Numbered from the stretch's first letter, positions 37,239 to 49,560 are shown. The stretch is DNA of 64,000 nt from Chiua virens (GCA_019787685.1 JAHNUO010000020.1:525843-589842); one strand, 5' to 3'. Made by a program: numbers and translations. The notes: a model not told the origin generated them from the letters alone.

Positions 37239-38164
37239 TTAGTCCACCTTCCATGACAACAGTGAGTCAAATTTACCGTGCATCTGCCGCCAATTGATTA
37301 AATCCTCCGCGTAGCCCCAAAACCCTTTCTCACGCACATTTAGGTCGAGTCGTGCTTCCTGGAAGGTCACCACCCGCGGATCAACCAAATTCCGACTCTC
37401 CAGATCACATACAATATAGCTGTACCGAGTCTCATCTAGAGTCCACAATACGAGCGCGCGAGTAGCCTGTCGCTCCAAAAAACGTCTCAGTCCCGCAGTG
37501 CAGGCGCGGGACATCGACCAGGGGAGAGAAAGGTGCGTGAGACTTTCCAACGTGGAGAGACCTAACGGTATAGTTGGCGAAGCCATCAGATGAAGATGAG
37601 TGATCTGGTGGAAGCAAGCAAAGTCAGGGAGGTGGGTGACTTTGAGTTCATCCAATGTCGCCCAACTAATATGCAACTCTTTCAAGACATGCAAGTTGTC
37701 CAAGGGTTTGAGAAGGGGATTGCGCGCCTTATCCTGGTATTCGCAACAGATGGTAAGTCTGGTTATCTTAGGACACAAGACGAGCGCCTTAGCAGCGGAT
37801 TCGATGTTGACAGATTGTGCGATGTGGAGCTCTTGCACATAGCAGGGTGCTTTCTGGTTGAGCTGATAATCGATAAAAGCTGCAGCCAACTGATTGTCGC
37901 GCAAATGAACCCGGGGATAGAAGTAGGGCTGTAACCTGGCACGAGGTGAGTATTCTCGTATTCAATGCAATATGGGAACTATTCTGACCATTCATGGAAA
38001 TGTTTAGCCACGAGAGCGTACTGGCGAACGTCTGGATCGTCCTTCAGCCACAACACGGTCTCTCGTTGGATTTCGGAGGGGAATTGGGGGAAAAGGAGAC
38101 ACATGGCGTAGAGATTGGTTAAGGCTCGAAGATCAACAATGAAAGTGGAGGCCAGTCGAGGCAA
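37239..38164 (-). CDS. F-box/LRR-like protein, two exons
   Basis: Exon 1 reads MPRLASTFIVDLRALTN, then LLFPQFPSEIQRETVLWL and DPDVRQYALVAKHFHEW. This is a degenerate F-box-like start (FPSEI...VLWLKDD...ALVAKHF). A 54-base intron with a GTCAGA donor joins it in frame to exon 2, LQPYFYPRVHLRDNQLAAAF. Leucine-rich segments follow (CPKITRLTICCEY, LHVLKELHISWATLDEL, HQITHLHLMASPTIPLGL, LESLTHLSLPW), and the end is MHGKFDSLLSWKVD. About 290 residues. An in-frame Met at about 38104 is an alternative start. Members are probably SCF substrate adaptors, but F-box function is inferred from position and pattern only. Confidence 0.72.
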
Positions 38165-38235
38165 TAATAAAATAAACTATGACCTGGACTCGCGTCCCCT
38201 TATAAACCTCCAGCCTGGGGCATGACGGAACTCTT

Positions 38236-38770
38236 CAAGTCATTCAGGTCGAAGTAAGTCAAATTTTTCTTGGGCCGCCGTGCAAAGACGCTAGAAACTT
38301 CTTACCAAACCGGAATCAGTTCGGCGTATAAGCCCCCACCACACTGGCACTCTCGTTACTTTCTGACGTGTCGCGAACGCTTAGTTATTTCTATACATTT
38401 ACTTCGTACATTCCCACTGACATCGGGCCATTCATTCCCCAACTTTTGGCTCAGCCGAACGAAGGTGGTGGCTCTTTGTGCCGGTGGCGAAAGGAACACT
38501 TGGAAAGTCTTCACTGGCAAGTCATTCAGGCCGAAGTAAGTCAGATTTTTCCCGGGTCTTGTGCAAAGACGCTACTAGTAGAACTTCTTACCAATCCGGT
38601 ATCAGGTCGCCGTATAACTTGAATGCCCTCACCACAGTATAACTATTTTTACACATTTACTTCGTACCTTCCCATCGGGCCATTCATTCCCCAACTATTG
38701 GCTCAGGTTCGAACAACGAATACCGCAATGAGGGTGGACTGGCTCTTTGTGACGAAAGGGACAGTCGGCT
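38236..38770 (+). repeat. Two tandem copies of a roughly 280-base unit
   Basis: AAGTCATTCAGGTCGAAGTA at 38236 and AAGTCATTCAGGCCGAAGTA at about 38519 begin two diverged copies. Both continue with TGCAAAGACGCTA, ACTTCTTACCAA, ACATTTACTTCGTAC, CATCGGGCCATTCATTCCCC and GGCTCTTTGTG. It lies upstream of the DUF6698-like gene. Confidence 0.75.
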
Positions 38771-38785
38771 AACCGCCCGCGAAAT

Positions 38786-39115
38786 CCAGCGCTTGTTCGT
38801 CATTGGACAGGACACTCCGCCCACCCTTTCAAGTTCCAGCACGGGTGAGCCATTTTCATTTCCGATACGCGAAGCACACCATTTGCTCATCATTGGACAA
38901 GAAAATTTGGCTACCCTTTCCAACGAAGCGGAGCACAAGTGCCACACTCGGCGTTTACATCTCTCATACGCGAAGCCCAGGCCCAAGGCTTGCTCTCATC
39001 GGACAGGATTTTGGACACTCTTCCAACGAGAAATGGAACACAGGTACCAGTGATTCGTTTATCACACATAGTACACGAAGACCAAGCTTACTGATCATTG
39101 GACAGGCCACCTTTC
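38786..39115 (+). repeat. Four tandem copies of a roughly 100-base unit
   Basis: The word CATTGGACAG or a close variant recurs at about 38799, 38893, 38996 and 39094, each followed by a roughly similar CC(A)CCCTTTC or TTTCCAACGA tract. ATACGCGAAG recurs between copies. The tandem cluster ends some 130 bases before the DUF6698-like start codon, so it may act in its promoter. Confidence 0.65.
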
Positions 39116-39241
39116 AAAGAGGTATGGGGTGGATGAATTGTTTCCGTCGGCTGGAGTTCCGCGTGACGTAAGGGCGCTGAACAACGATATAAGTACCATG
39201 GAGAGGGCGGGATTCATCGAACACTGTAGTTCGTGAGTACT

Positions 39242-40722
39242 ATGTCTCAGAGTGAACTCGACACCCCCCGCGGCTCTTCCAACAGCGGCATGTTCCCCAG
39301 TCTTAATTCTACCGTACACCAGCCACAGATTCACAGACACGGTGATAACCGGTGAGCAGTACCTGTATGATCTAGGACAGCATAGTTAACGAGCTTTGGA
39401 TAGAACCTGGCGACTGCGTGGCCGAGGAATCAGGAGATTGGTAACACTGACAGACAATGTCCATGATCTGATTAACGAGGCAGATCGACGGGGTTCCCTG
39501 GGAAGGTCAAATGTACGCCATACAGAAGAGTTAGTTTCATGAATTACATCCTACCCCGCCACTGACGAAGCACAGGGAAAACCGATTATTTGTGAACTAC
39601 AACATGTTGTTGAAGTATATTCCGGAAATCAAGGACTGCATCGCCGACCCAGCCAATGTAAGCCTTCTGGACGGTGTGGTTAAGCAGGTGAGCTTTTCGG
39701 TTGATGTAGAGGAGTATCTTCACAGGTCCTAGTTGTCTGAAGGCGCTGATTCAGCTCGAGCGGACGACGCGGCCAGTCTCAAGACCACGATTGTGACATG
39801 GCTGGTGGAAATAGACCCTCCACAACCTAGGTTGTTCCCGTACGACAAGCTAGGACGCGGTTTCCATAACGATAGCACAGCGAAACTCATCTGTCCCGTC
39901 GACTATGATTGGACCAACGTAGAGTAAGTATCCATTTTCCCAGCATGGAAGCGCTCAATGGACTATAAAGCAGACATCGCCAGAAGATATTGGAGTGGCA
40001 TCCCGAGTTCCTCGTTACGGCGAACTCTTGGCCCCGTTTCCTCTACGAGCATAGTACGTATGATCACACGAAGCCTGCGGAAGGACTATTCAAAGGAAAG
40101 GCCCTAGTTCGAGTGAGTATATTAATTTAGTTCGCGAGCACCTCGTATCTCACTGCTCCTCAGGCCTTCAAACTCATTTTCACGTCGCCTAGTTCCTCTG
40201 AGGACGCGGAAGATCCTGCGAGTCATGGCAACGCTGTTCCCTCCTCAAAACGTCGCCATGGTGAAAGACGCACTCGTGCCCATGTTGCCCGTCTGCTGAA
40301 GATGACCAGTGTTGAACCCCGGGCAATCGCCTACACGGCAGTTCAGGTAAGTGTGTCTCGTGGTGCCAGGGCAACGAACATAGTTTAAGCATTTCCATAG
40401 GTTCGCTTTGCGCTATCCAGTTGTGGATCTTGGAGGCTTGTGGATGAAATTTTCAACTACTCGGATTTTTATCGAAATATTGTGAAGTGGTTCGAGGAGA
40501 CCGATGATCCAGAGGACAAAGGTTTCGTGGACGACCTACTACTGTGGTGGAATCGGTACGTTTCATTGCATATGAACTACATGGAACTCATAAATTTGCA
40601 ACAGTGAAATTTTCGGCCGCGAAGGGATCACAGATTATGCTCCTCAGGTCGCCGAAAACATGTCTGTGATGAACTCATTCAAGAGGCGCCGAACGGGGGG
40701 AATGGACAATGGACAGGCATAA
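39242..40722 (+). CDS. DUF6698-like Agaricomycete protein of unknown function
   Basis: The gene starts MSQSELDTPRGSSNSG and has about seven exons with consensus donors. After a basic, variable N-terminus come RLVTLTDNVHDLINEADRR and ENRLFVNYNMLLKYIPEIKD. The signature segment is GADSARADDAASLKTTIVTW, then LGRGFHNDSTAKLICPVDYD; GRGFxxDxTxxLxCPxDxDW is what I associate with DUF6698 proteins. It continues EWHPEFLVTANSWPRFLYE, LFKGKALVRAFKLIFTSPSS, a basic linker, YTAVQVRFALSSCGSWRL, DEIFNYSDFYRNIVKWFE and DDLLLWWNREIFGR. The end is GGMDNGQA. The reading is intact. No function is known to me. Such genes occur in multiple copies in mushroom genomes, often among repeats, as here. Confidence 0.75.
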
Positions 40723-41606
40723 CGGTGGACGCCGCGATCCTGGTGCTTTCTCGAGGAATGTATATATTATGCTGAAGTATAGACAATCGGTTGTGTAGCA
40801 TGGTCATCGGTGTGAACTCTCTTTTATATATAATGGTTATCCAGAAATTGCAATGTGCGTTTGAAGATTCAAGAATAAGTAATAGAGCCACTTCCTCCAT
40901 TGCTCGCAGATTCATTCTTCGGGATCACACGTCTCTGAAAGATATTAAGTCGGCATCTGGTGGTTAGATGAGATTACTGAAAAACTGCACTCGTCACAGG
41001 ATGAACTCCAAATGATCGAGATGCTGATGTCAGTGCTGTATCCAATTCGAAGCGATCCATAATGGCTAGTTCTGTTTATCTTATATACTTCATTCTTCAG
41101 GAGCTTGTGTTCCAAGAAGAGATTAGTCGACGTCTGGGGGTCAGGTGAGAGCGCTGAAGAACCGCTCTCGTCATAAGACGAACTCTGAATGACCATGACC
41201 CTGGTGTAAGTGCTGTAGCCTTCCCAAAGGGTGCTATGTGGTGTACCCACACCTCAGCTAGACATCTGACATGTTTGAAACATCCCCAGGTGATTGTTCA
41301 GACGCCAATTTTCAGATACATTCTGATCGACAATGCCTGGGCCAGTTTTAAGGCACATTCGAGGCATTCTGTAGCAAGTCCAGGGGACTGATGTTCATGG
41401 CTCAATAACCATGTAGAATATCATGGTAGGTTCGCTAATTCATTCACACAATGCAGATTACAGTGGTAAATCTAAATCACGTCGACAATGATGCAGTATG
41501 GCCGACAAAATGATACTTGCGGCGAGAAAATCATGCCAATGGTACAGATTGGCCACCGGACCTACCGTTATAACCCACTTACAATAAATTATGCAATTGA
41601 TACAAA
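40723..41606. other. Intergenic, with a diverged tandem duplication of about 178 bases
   Basis: Two copies begin ATTCTTCGGGATCACACGT (40914) and ATTCTTCAGGAGCTTGTGT (about 41093). They share AGATTAGTCG-, GCTGAAGAACC-, CGTCA(C/T)A(A/G)GA- and AGTGCTGTA-like words. On the minus strand both are open and would give related peptides (GYSTDISISIIWSSSCDEC against GYSTYTRVMVIQSSSYDES), probably by chance. Nothing else is seen. Confidence 0.5.
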
Positions 41607-42697
41607 TTAGACACTATATAATAGGTTTATCGGCCATTCCTTTTTCTCGTGATGCAGTTCGCCTACCACCATCGAACCCGCCCACGGTGTATCACCACCT
41701 TCATTCTTTACTTCCTCCCATACCAAGCCGGCAGCACTTGCCAACCTCAAGAAATTGTCGCACACGTGGGGCGCAGTGTACTTTCCGGCAGCAACATACG
41801 CCCGCGCCTTCGCCGACCTGGTTAGAAGCGACATCAAACTGCGCACGAGCTCTTCGTGGGAAGCGTTGAAGTGCAACAAGTCCGACATGATCACGACATC
41901 ATAGCCCCGCAACGCATGGTCGGCGTGTTGTGAGAGGTCCCTGAAAGAAGACAGTCAAGAAGCATAGTAAAGAAGGCATGTAAGACGAGAGGACATGGAA
42001 ACTTGACGTGGACAGGTCTGGACTGCAGATATTGCGAAACGAAATGAACGTCACCTACAAAAGTGGGATGGCGTCCGTTCCCCATTCATACCCAACACAA
42101 TATACTTGACACGGCAATCGATAATGAGGGTTATTTCTCTCGACGTTTGCTCTGAGGTTGCCAAGGATGACCTCATCTGGATAATCGGTAACAACAATCA
42201 AGGATGGGGGCTGGACCGTGGTTGCGGCAAGGAGCGATGGCAGTCCAGAACCTGCCCCAAGCTCGATTACTATGGAATATCAGGATTAGTGCTCATATAA
42301 TAGAAGCAGGACGTCGTGTTCGATGTAAGTGGCTTACTCCGACGACCTGCCACCTGGATGATCCCCCGCTCGATCAGTTCAGCAAGCACAAGTGCGGGAG
42401 AAAAGAGCTGATCAGCAAGTAAGGTGTTCGCCTACGGAGAGGAGACGTCGTACACTGGTGAACATGCGGACGACCCGGATCACACCCACCTTTCCTTCCT
42501 ACACAGGAAACATAATTATCACGATTTGGCATGATAAGAAAGGGTGATCAATTTACCTTGGGGGCCACTGTGAGTCTCAAGGGACCATACTGGACATAAC
42601 CCGGATCCTCATTCCTTTCGACCCCCAGAATCGTGAGCGCATCGGATAAGATATCTTCGGCGTCGTCGTCTCCATCACCACAGCTGGTAGGCAACAT
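41607..42697 (-). CDS. EFM7/NNT1-like protein N-methyltransferase
   Basis: Minus-strand exons join in frame. They start MLPTSCGDGDDDAEDILSDA, then VQYGPLRLTVAPK, ANTLLADQLFSPALVLAEL and IIELGAGSGLPSLLAATT (SAM-binding motif I). Next come LIVVTDYPDEVILGNLRAN (motif with the acidic residue that binds the ribose), YEWGTDAIPLLDLSQHADHA, YDVVIMSDLLHFNASHEELV and the end KKEWPINLLYSV. This is the seven-beta-strand methyltransferase family of yeast Efm7 (formerly Nnt1), which methylates the N-terminus and Lys3 of elongation factor 1A; substrate identity here is inference. It lies in duplicated block B, and its counterpart in B' is broken. Confidence 0.82.
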
Positions 42698-44790
42698 GCT
42701 CAAAGGCACTTTCGATCTCCGCGATCCAAATGGATTCACGATTCACTTCCCGACAGAGTTTGGCGGGAGCCAACGCTCCCACTCCGCACGCCATTGTGAA
42801 CGCCAGCGCACCTCCGACGCCCAGCCAAGTTTAACTCGAGGGGAAAGCCCCTAACCTCATATGAACCGACGCCACAAGTATCTCATTTCCCAGTTGAACT
42901 CTGGTTGAACTCCCTTGTTTTTGCTCCGAAAAAAGGGCGACAAATCGGATGAACAACGGAAGATAAATTACCGTAGTCCACCTAAAATGTTCACGCTCAG
43001 TCAATTGTGAAATTTCAAGTACAGTCGCGCTCGATCGATCACGGGTTGGGATGCAATGATGACGGTCCTTACCCTTTCACCCAAGCGCCTCACGGGTTCG
43101 GACGTCCCTGTATGATCCATCCCAGCCCACTGTGAGAAAAAAGAAAAATCATCAACGGAATGCCATACTGGTTCGTTCATCCCACTCATGATCAGCGTTT
43201 GCATGCTGTGGCGGGATCTCATCTTTCCTAGCCATCAAAACCCCGCCATCTCTCTCACGTTGAACCAACTTGGCATCTTTGTCCGCTACCTTTCCATTTG
43301 CACATGTGGGCGACCAGTATTATTCATTTCATGTCGTCATTCCATCATTGATATTGAGGTGCCACCCATCAACACGAAACAATGTCGTCATTTCATCACA
43401 TCCACACGATGCCGAACGTGTTTGTTTTGCCGTGTCATCCTTGGAGCTGATTCGTTCCGTCCGGCTGGCAAGGACGGTGGCGGCGGGATCTCGGTAAGCT
43501 TAGATGGCCCCACCGCCATCTTGGAAAAAAAAACCAGACAAATGCGGAACATTCCTGCCGCTTTTCGAGTGTCGCGCCGTTCTTCCTGTACTCGGGAAGT
43601 CAGACCTCCGAAACGACAGTCAGACATGACAGGTGATGGGTTCATTCTTCGCTGACAGCGATGCGTACCTATCTGATCCACCCGGGTCACGTTGGCATCA
43701 TCCCTATGGGCGCCCGCGCCAGACATGCCCGTGCGGCTACACGCCGCCGCCGCGACATCCCACGCTGTAGTGGGGCCACGCAGCCATGCTTTCATCCGAA
43801 GCGCGACCACCACCAAAATCGTCGACGCTCGAAAGAAGCACGAGAACCACTAAACTCACCGCGGAAATAACCTACCCGAATCAGAAGCAGAGTGGCCGCA
43901 TCGATCGTTGATCTCGAAAAGACGACCAACCATTCGAAAGGCGCTCCCACTCCGGTGGCAAGGGTAACGCTGAGCGAACGTGCGCTGGAGAGAGATGCAA
44001 ACTTGGGTCTTCATCTCCGTAGAGCCTGATATCCGAGGCGTTCCTGTGCGTCAGGGGAGGTGCCGCGTTGAGTCGAACCGGTTGTAGACTTGTCTCGGAT
44101 CAAAAACGCACAACTGCATTGGTGGAACAGAACCGTCCCACTGGGCTGGATTCGAACATGAAAAAATGCGAGGGGCTGCATGAAGTGAATCAAGCGTGCA
44201 ACGCGCATGCACAGTGTGGCATGCAAACGACGCATTTTGGGTGGTGGGGATATTCGCTTCTTCCCCTATGATGCGCAGCGTCTTTTGAGCGGAGATCTCT
44301 GTTTTCGCTAGGCATGCATCCTCTGACCGCCATTTGGCACGATTAGGATGGCCATGGACATTAGTGACGCGTGGGGCTACGAGTGAACGAGGGAGGGGCG
44401 CATACCCCTAGTCTATAAGGCCAACCTGCACTGATATCAGATCGTTGCCATCTCCAAAAGACCAAAGCCCCGAGAATATTCACAAGGTGGGGCGACGAAC
44501 AAAAAAAGTATAGTGACACCCTGGCCCCTGGTGATCCGGATAGCACACAGCAGCCGAGATGCTTATCGTCGCCATCTCCCGACCAACGCGTCAAGCTGGT
44601 GGGAACGAGAAACTTAAACTTCAAGTTATCGGAGATGCCCGACAGTTGTGGAGCGGATCAAACGAGCCAGTCAGCTGTTTGTGTGGCTCTGCTGACGGTA
44701 TCTCCTTGACGGTGGTACTGGAGGCTGGAGCGACGAATCGAGCGATATACCACATGGGAATGAAACACACACACCATCTTTTTATCTACG
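41690..44790 (+). repeat. Duplicated block B, first copy
   Basis: It matches B' at about 46850-49560 in the same orientation. Anchors are CATACGCCCGCGCCTTC at 41796 against CGTACGCCCGCGCCTTC at 46935; AGCAACAAGTCCGACATG-like words; ATGATCAGCGTTTGC at 43187 and 48076; GCGATGCGTACCTATCTGAT near 43659 and 48536; and AAGGCGCTCCCACTC near 43938 and 48758. Only the methyltransferase part codes. The remaining 2 kb has no shared reading frame, which suggests non-coding or decayed DNA. Confidence 0.78.
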
Positions 44791-45339
44791 GTATTCACCG
44801 ATGCAAAGAGGAAGCTTGACTCGGACTCAGTCACATTGTTGCTGATAACTGTTGTAAAAATACTATGTACTAATGGTAATTGATAATTAATCGTATCAGC
44901 ACCGTCGTGAGTCGACTCAGAGTGGGAACCAAAATCCGAGTGCCTGGCATGATAATGAGTGTTCAAGAGCACTGATAATGGTATTTTCGGTGCACGTTTA
45001 CAAGCGCCTGTGACACTAATTTTCAGTAGACCAAATGACCACATCAGTGACCATTTTCGACATACAATTATCGGTGACTGTCACTTTTTATCGGTGACGC
45101 TGGCACATATTTCACGCGCCAACGGACGTTGATTATCGGTTGACCGTACTTTTTGCAGTGCTATGGACGACATGATCACATAATCACGGCAGACTCGGCT
45201 TGATCGGTTTAAGGCTTAAGCTTCAAGTTACGTACAGTTCACCAAATCGACGGCAGTGCACCGTTCTAGACGAGGCACCTACTACTGCATTGTTCCCTAC
45301 TACATGAGGCTACATCAGCCAACTCGAAATAACATAGTA
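44791..45339. other. Spacer between blocks B and A'
   Basis: AT-rich, with repeated short words of the type TTATCGGTGAC and CACTGATAATGG near 44960-45150. It could hold a small decayed inverted-repeat element, but I cannot define its ends. No gene. Confidence 0.35.
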
Positions 45340-46840
45340 AACTCGAAGGACCTCAGGCTGAACATCGCATATGATAACGGCCGTCTGTCAGTACGATTAC
45401 GAAGCAATTCAGAGACTTATCGAAACACTATCTTCTCCTCAAAAAAAGGTTTGAAATAAGCAGTTTCATGCTTACCTCTTCACGTTATCCCTGGATCAAG
45501 CGCGCGGATCTCACGCACGGACATCCGTGAACGCATGAAATCCCCGCACAGAGGAGTGAGTGTTCATCGATCATCTCGGTCCGCTCTCTTGCCGACGCGC
45601 AGGACGACGTGAAGGAATCCTACGGTCGTACATGCTATGGATTTCAAAATGATATACATGCATATGCATACCTAGCCAGTGAGTATGTACAATCAGCGTT
45701 GGATCCATATCACGATCCTCCTCATTTTCTAAATGTTGAAGGTGCGTGTATGAAATACATACAAATAAACGAACAGAACGAAAGATAGAAGACAACTTAG
45801 ACAAGTAACAATCATACAGCTAAAAATCACTGGTAGGAACGATTACCCACTGCGATGTTCGCGATCGTATCGGCGCTTGCGGCGATCAGACCGGACACGG
45901 AATGGATACCTATCAATGTGGCAGGTCCGATAAATTTGAACTTGACCCCCCACTCATTTCTTGTTTTCAGAGTCACAGAGTCACAGATACGCGCACTTTT
46001 CTGATGGAAAACATGCTTGCTTGTTCAAAAGGGCAGAAATTCCAAGCCATACTCCTGGCCCTGGGCTCCGGTAGAAATACAGAGCGTCGCTTCGACCCAG
46101 GCTACTACTACAGGATTTGAAACCTTGTTTCCTTCATCTCGCACCCTGTAGCAGTCTTTGCAAAGATTGATTGAATTGTTTTAGAACAGATTGCGCTCCG
46201 CGTTCCGTCTTCCAGAGGTGTGACAGCATGGTTAACATGAAACTCGGCTCAGGTGCAGTGGAGCATCATGACGTGGGCGCACGGCCACTCCTGTTCATCT
46301 ACGCCCTACACTACTTGTCGTACGAAACGACCCATGGTCAAGCATGACCACGCATCGACGAACACCCCATATCATGTTACCGTGCTCGTGCCTAACGAAT
46401 ACCTCACAACCTACGCTACTCGTCGTGAGCCAACTTGTCTGTCTTAGCCTACGTTCTGGAGATGACCGCGAGGCGCCGAAGCAAACCACCTGTGCATCAC
46501 CCCCGCCTGGCTCATATAGCCTATCATTATCGTGAAGAGCGTGCTCGGTCACTGAGAAACTCAACCACTAGCTTGACCTGTATGAGTATCGCGGATGAAC
46601 CCTTGGTCCGGCGAAAGCCCCTAAAAGCACCGAATCCCCAAGGATTGGCGGATTATCTCACAGTCCTCTGTAGTCAGTAAAATGAACTTGGACTGAGGTC
46701 ACACTGGCCATGCTTCCATGTAAAGCTTTGCAATAGATTGTGGGCGTGTGACTTGGTGAAGACGCCACCCGTGAACATGAACGCATCACTACCAAAACGA
46801 AACCGCGTCCGAGTCGCTCAATCATCTGAATCGACCACGA
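45340..46840 (+). repeat. Duplicated block A', second copy
   Basis: Diverged copy of 23320-25000, with several deletions. It runs directly into B' at about 46840-46857, whereas A and B are separated by 16.7 kb. No supported coding sequence. Confidence 0.75.
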
Positions 46841-46849
46841 CACATGCGT

Positions 46850-49560
46850 CTCTTCATCCCTTACCAAGCGGGGAGCGGTCACCAATCTCATAAACCTTTG
46901 CATGGGGGCAAGCAGTGTATGTTCCTGTAATAACGTACGCCCGCGCCTTCCCCGATCTGGCGAGAAGCAGATGAGTCAAACTGCGTACGAGTTCTTCATG
47001 AGAAGCGTTAAAGCGCAACAAGTCCGACATGGATCACGACATCATGGTAGCCTCGCTGTAAAGAAGCACAGAGTAAAAGGCATGCAAGCAAAGAGAACAC
47101 AGAAATTTTACGTGTATATACAGCGCGCAGACGTGGCGAGACGAAATGAAGAATCACCGACAGGAGTGGGGTGCCACCTGTGCCCCATTCAAATCCAATG
47201 CAATGGACTTGAAACGGCGATCGGTAACGAGGGTTATTTCTCTTGACGTTCAACGGCTCTTCTCAGAGTGCTGAGGTCTGGATAATGCGTGACGTCAATC
47301 GGGTCTAGATCATGGTTGCGAGAAGAAACAATGGCCCACAGCCTAGCCCGACTCCCGAGCTCGACGACTGTGATTCAGCAATATCAGGATCGGTGTTCGG
47401 ATAATCAAAGACTGTCCTGGAAATCCCTTCGTGTTTGTTGTGAATGACTTCCTCGACAACCTGCCGCTTGGATAACCAGTCAGTTGGCAATTGCAAACAG
47501 CATACTCGCCTATTGAGAAATTGACAACAACTACTGTACTAAAAAGTTTGGGGAGAAAGTTCGAAAGAGCGCGCGACGAACTTTCGATCTCCGCAACCCA
47601 AACGCGGCGGCAAGCGGCAGCGTCTCGATCACCTGATCGAATAACTTGTGGCAAGGCAGTTCAACACGGATGATCATCGTGAACGTTCCAACGCACTCCA
47701 CGTTCGAGGGGTATCCTTCAAGTTCAACCAGAGCCTTCCAACCTCCGTGGCGCCACCTCACATAAGCACAGAAATCATGTAAATTGTAGTATCCGCTCAC
47801 AATGTTTTTTTTGAGACGCACTTGGCAAAGGGCAACAGCCTAAGCTGGTCCCCGCCCACAATGTTCATACCTCAGTCGATCTCTGAACGACCATGTTTGA
47901 CTATGTGGAATGCAATAACGACGGACCTAACCCTACGACGGACCTTACCCTTTCTCTCAAGCGCCGATCGTCCTTTTCCTCACGGGTTCGGACATGCCCG
48001 TCTCAGCATACTGAGAAAAAAATGAAACATCACATCACCAACGGAACGCCATACCGGTTCGTTCGTCCCACTTTCATGATCAGCGTTTGCGCGCTGTGGC
48101 GGGATCTCGTTTCTCCTAGCCATCAAAACCCCACCATCTCTCTCACGTTGGACTCACCTGGCATCTTTGTCCGCCGCTTTTCCATTTGCGCATGTGGGCG
48201 ACCAGTATCTGTTCATTTCATGTCGCTATTCCATCATTGAGGTGCCACCATCAACACGGAACAGCGTCATGGTCGTCATTTCATCCCATCCGCACGATGC
48301 CGACCGTGTCTGTTTTTTCATGTCACTCTTCAGATTGACATGTTTCGCCCGACCGGCAAGGACAACGGCGGCGGGATCTCGGTAACCTTAGATTGCCCCA
48401 CCGCCATCTTCCGCACGAATGCGGAACGTTCCCGCCCTTTTTCGTGCGTCGCCCCGTTCTTCCTGTGCTCGGGAAATCAGACCTCCGAAACGACGGTCAG
48501 ATATGTCAGATGATGGCTTCATTCTTCGCTGACAGCGATGCGTACCTATCTGATCCACCTAGGTCGCGGTGGCACCCAACGCTAGACATGCCTGACAGCT
48601 ACATGATATCCCACGCAGCCACGCTTTCATCCAAAGCGCGACCACCACCAAAACCGTCGACGCCCACAAGAAGCACGAGAACCGCGGAAATAACCAGTCC
48701 GAATCAGAGGCAGCCAATGGCCGCATCGATCGATGATCTCGAAAAGACGAACCATTCGAAAGGCGCTCCCACTCTGGTGGCACTGACTGAAATACGGCAA
48801 CGTTGAGCGAACGTGCGATGGAGAGAGATACAAACTTGGGGCTTCATCTCCGTGCAGCTCGATATCCGAGGCGTTCCTGCGCGTCAGGGGAGGCACCACG
48901 TTGGGCCGAACCGGCTATAGACTTGTCTCTGATGAAAACGTTGGCAAAGCAGAACCGTCATACTGGGCTGGATTCGAACAGAAAACAAAGTGAAGGTTGC
49001 ATGGAGTGAATCAGGCGTGCAATGTGCATGCCCATAGATACATTTCGGGTAATGAGACTGCCCGCTTCTCCCCCTATGATGCATGTTGCACGGGCGTTTG
49101 CGAGTGTCTTTCGACCGGAGATCTGTTCTCGCCAGATACGCATTTTTTCTGGCTGCTATTCAACTCAAAGGTATGGCTATAGTCACAAGTGACGCGTGGG
49201 CCCTGAATGAACGAACCAGGGCACCCAGTCTATGCACCCGAGGACTAAGGCGCTGAAAATGTTCACGAGATAAAGACCAATGCATACGTCCGTCTGCAGT
49301 GGGACACCCCTGATGATAACGAACGGCGACCGAGATACCGTCACTACATATCTGCCGACCAGCACTTTGTCGGAACAAGAAACTCAAACATCGGAGATGC
49401 CCGAAGACCGGATCGAATCTTACGAGAAAAAAACGAACCACTGGCCCGTTCTCAGCGTCCGCGTTGCTTGTCTCGCTCTGAGAATGACATCTCCATGACG
49501 GTGGCGCGCTCGCGCGACGGATCGAGCAGTGTGATGCAACGGAACACAGGACACACACCG
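46850..49560 (+). repeat. Duplicated block B', second copy
   Basis: Diverged copy of 41690-44790. It starts at TACCAAGC next to the end of A'. It contains the methyltransferase pseudogene in its first 750 bases and no other supported gene. Confidence 0.78.
46857..47590 (-). pseudogene. Decayed EFM7-like methyltransferase copy
   Basis: The minus strand aligns with the intact gene at 41690-42697 but has lost its reading frame. A deletion of about a dozen bases removes the part coding TDYPDEVI; the SAM-motif stretch is altered (readable only as SSSSGVGLGCGPLFLLAT); and the last 25-30 codons of the intact gene are replaced by block A' sequence. No open frame longer than about 100 codons remains in the gene's orientation that follows the family pattern. 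Confidence 0.75.

Noticed and set aside
43188..43816. Long open frames on both strands in block B (43188-43655 plus, 43388-43816 minus)
   Set aside because: Neither frame is preserved in the duplicate B' copy, and no domain is recognisable.
44791..45339. Small inverted-repeat transposon suggested by repeated TTATCGGTGAC-like words
   Set aside because: No pair of matching ends with a target duplication could be defined.
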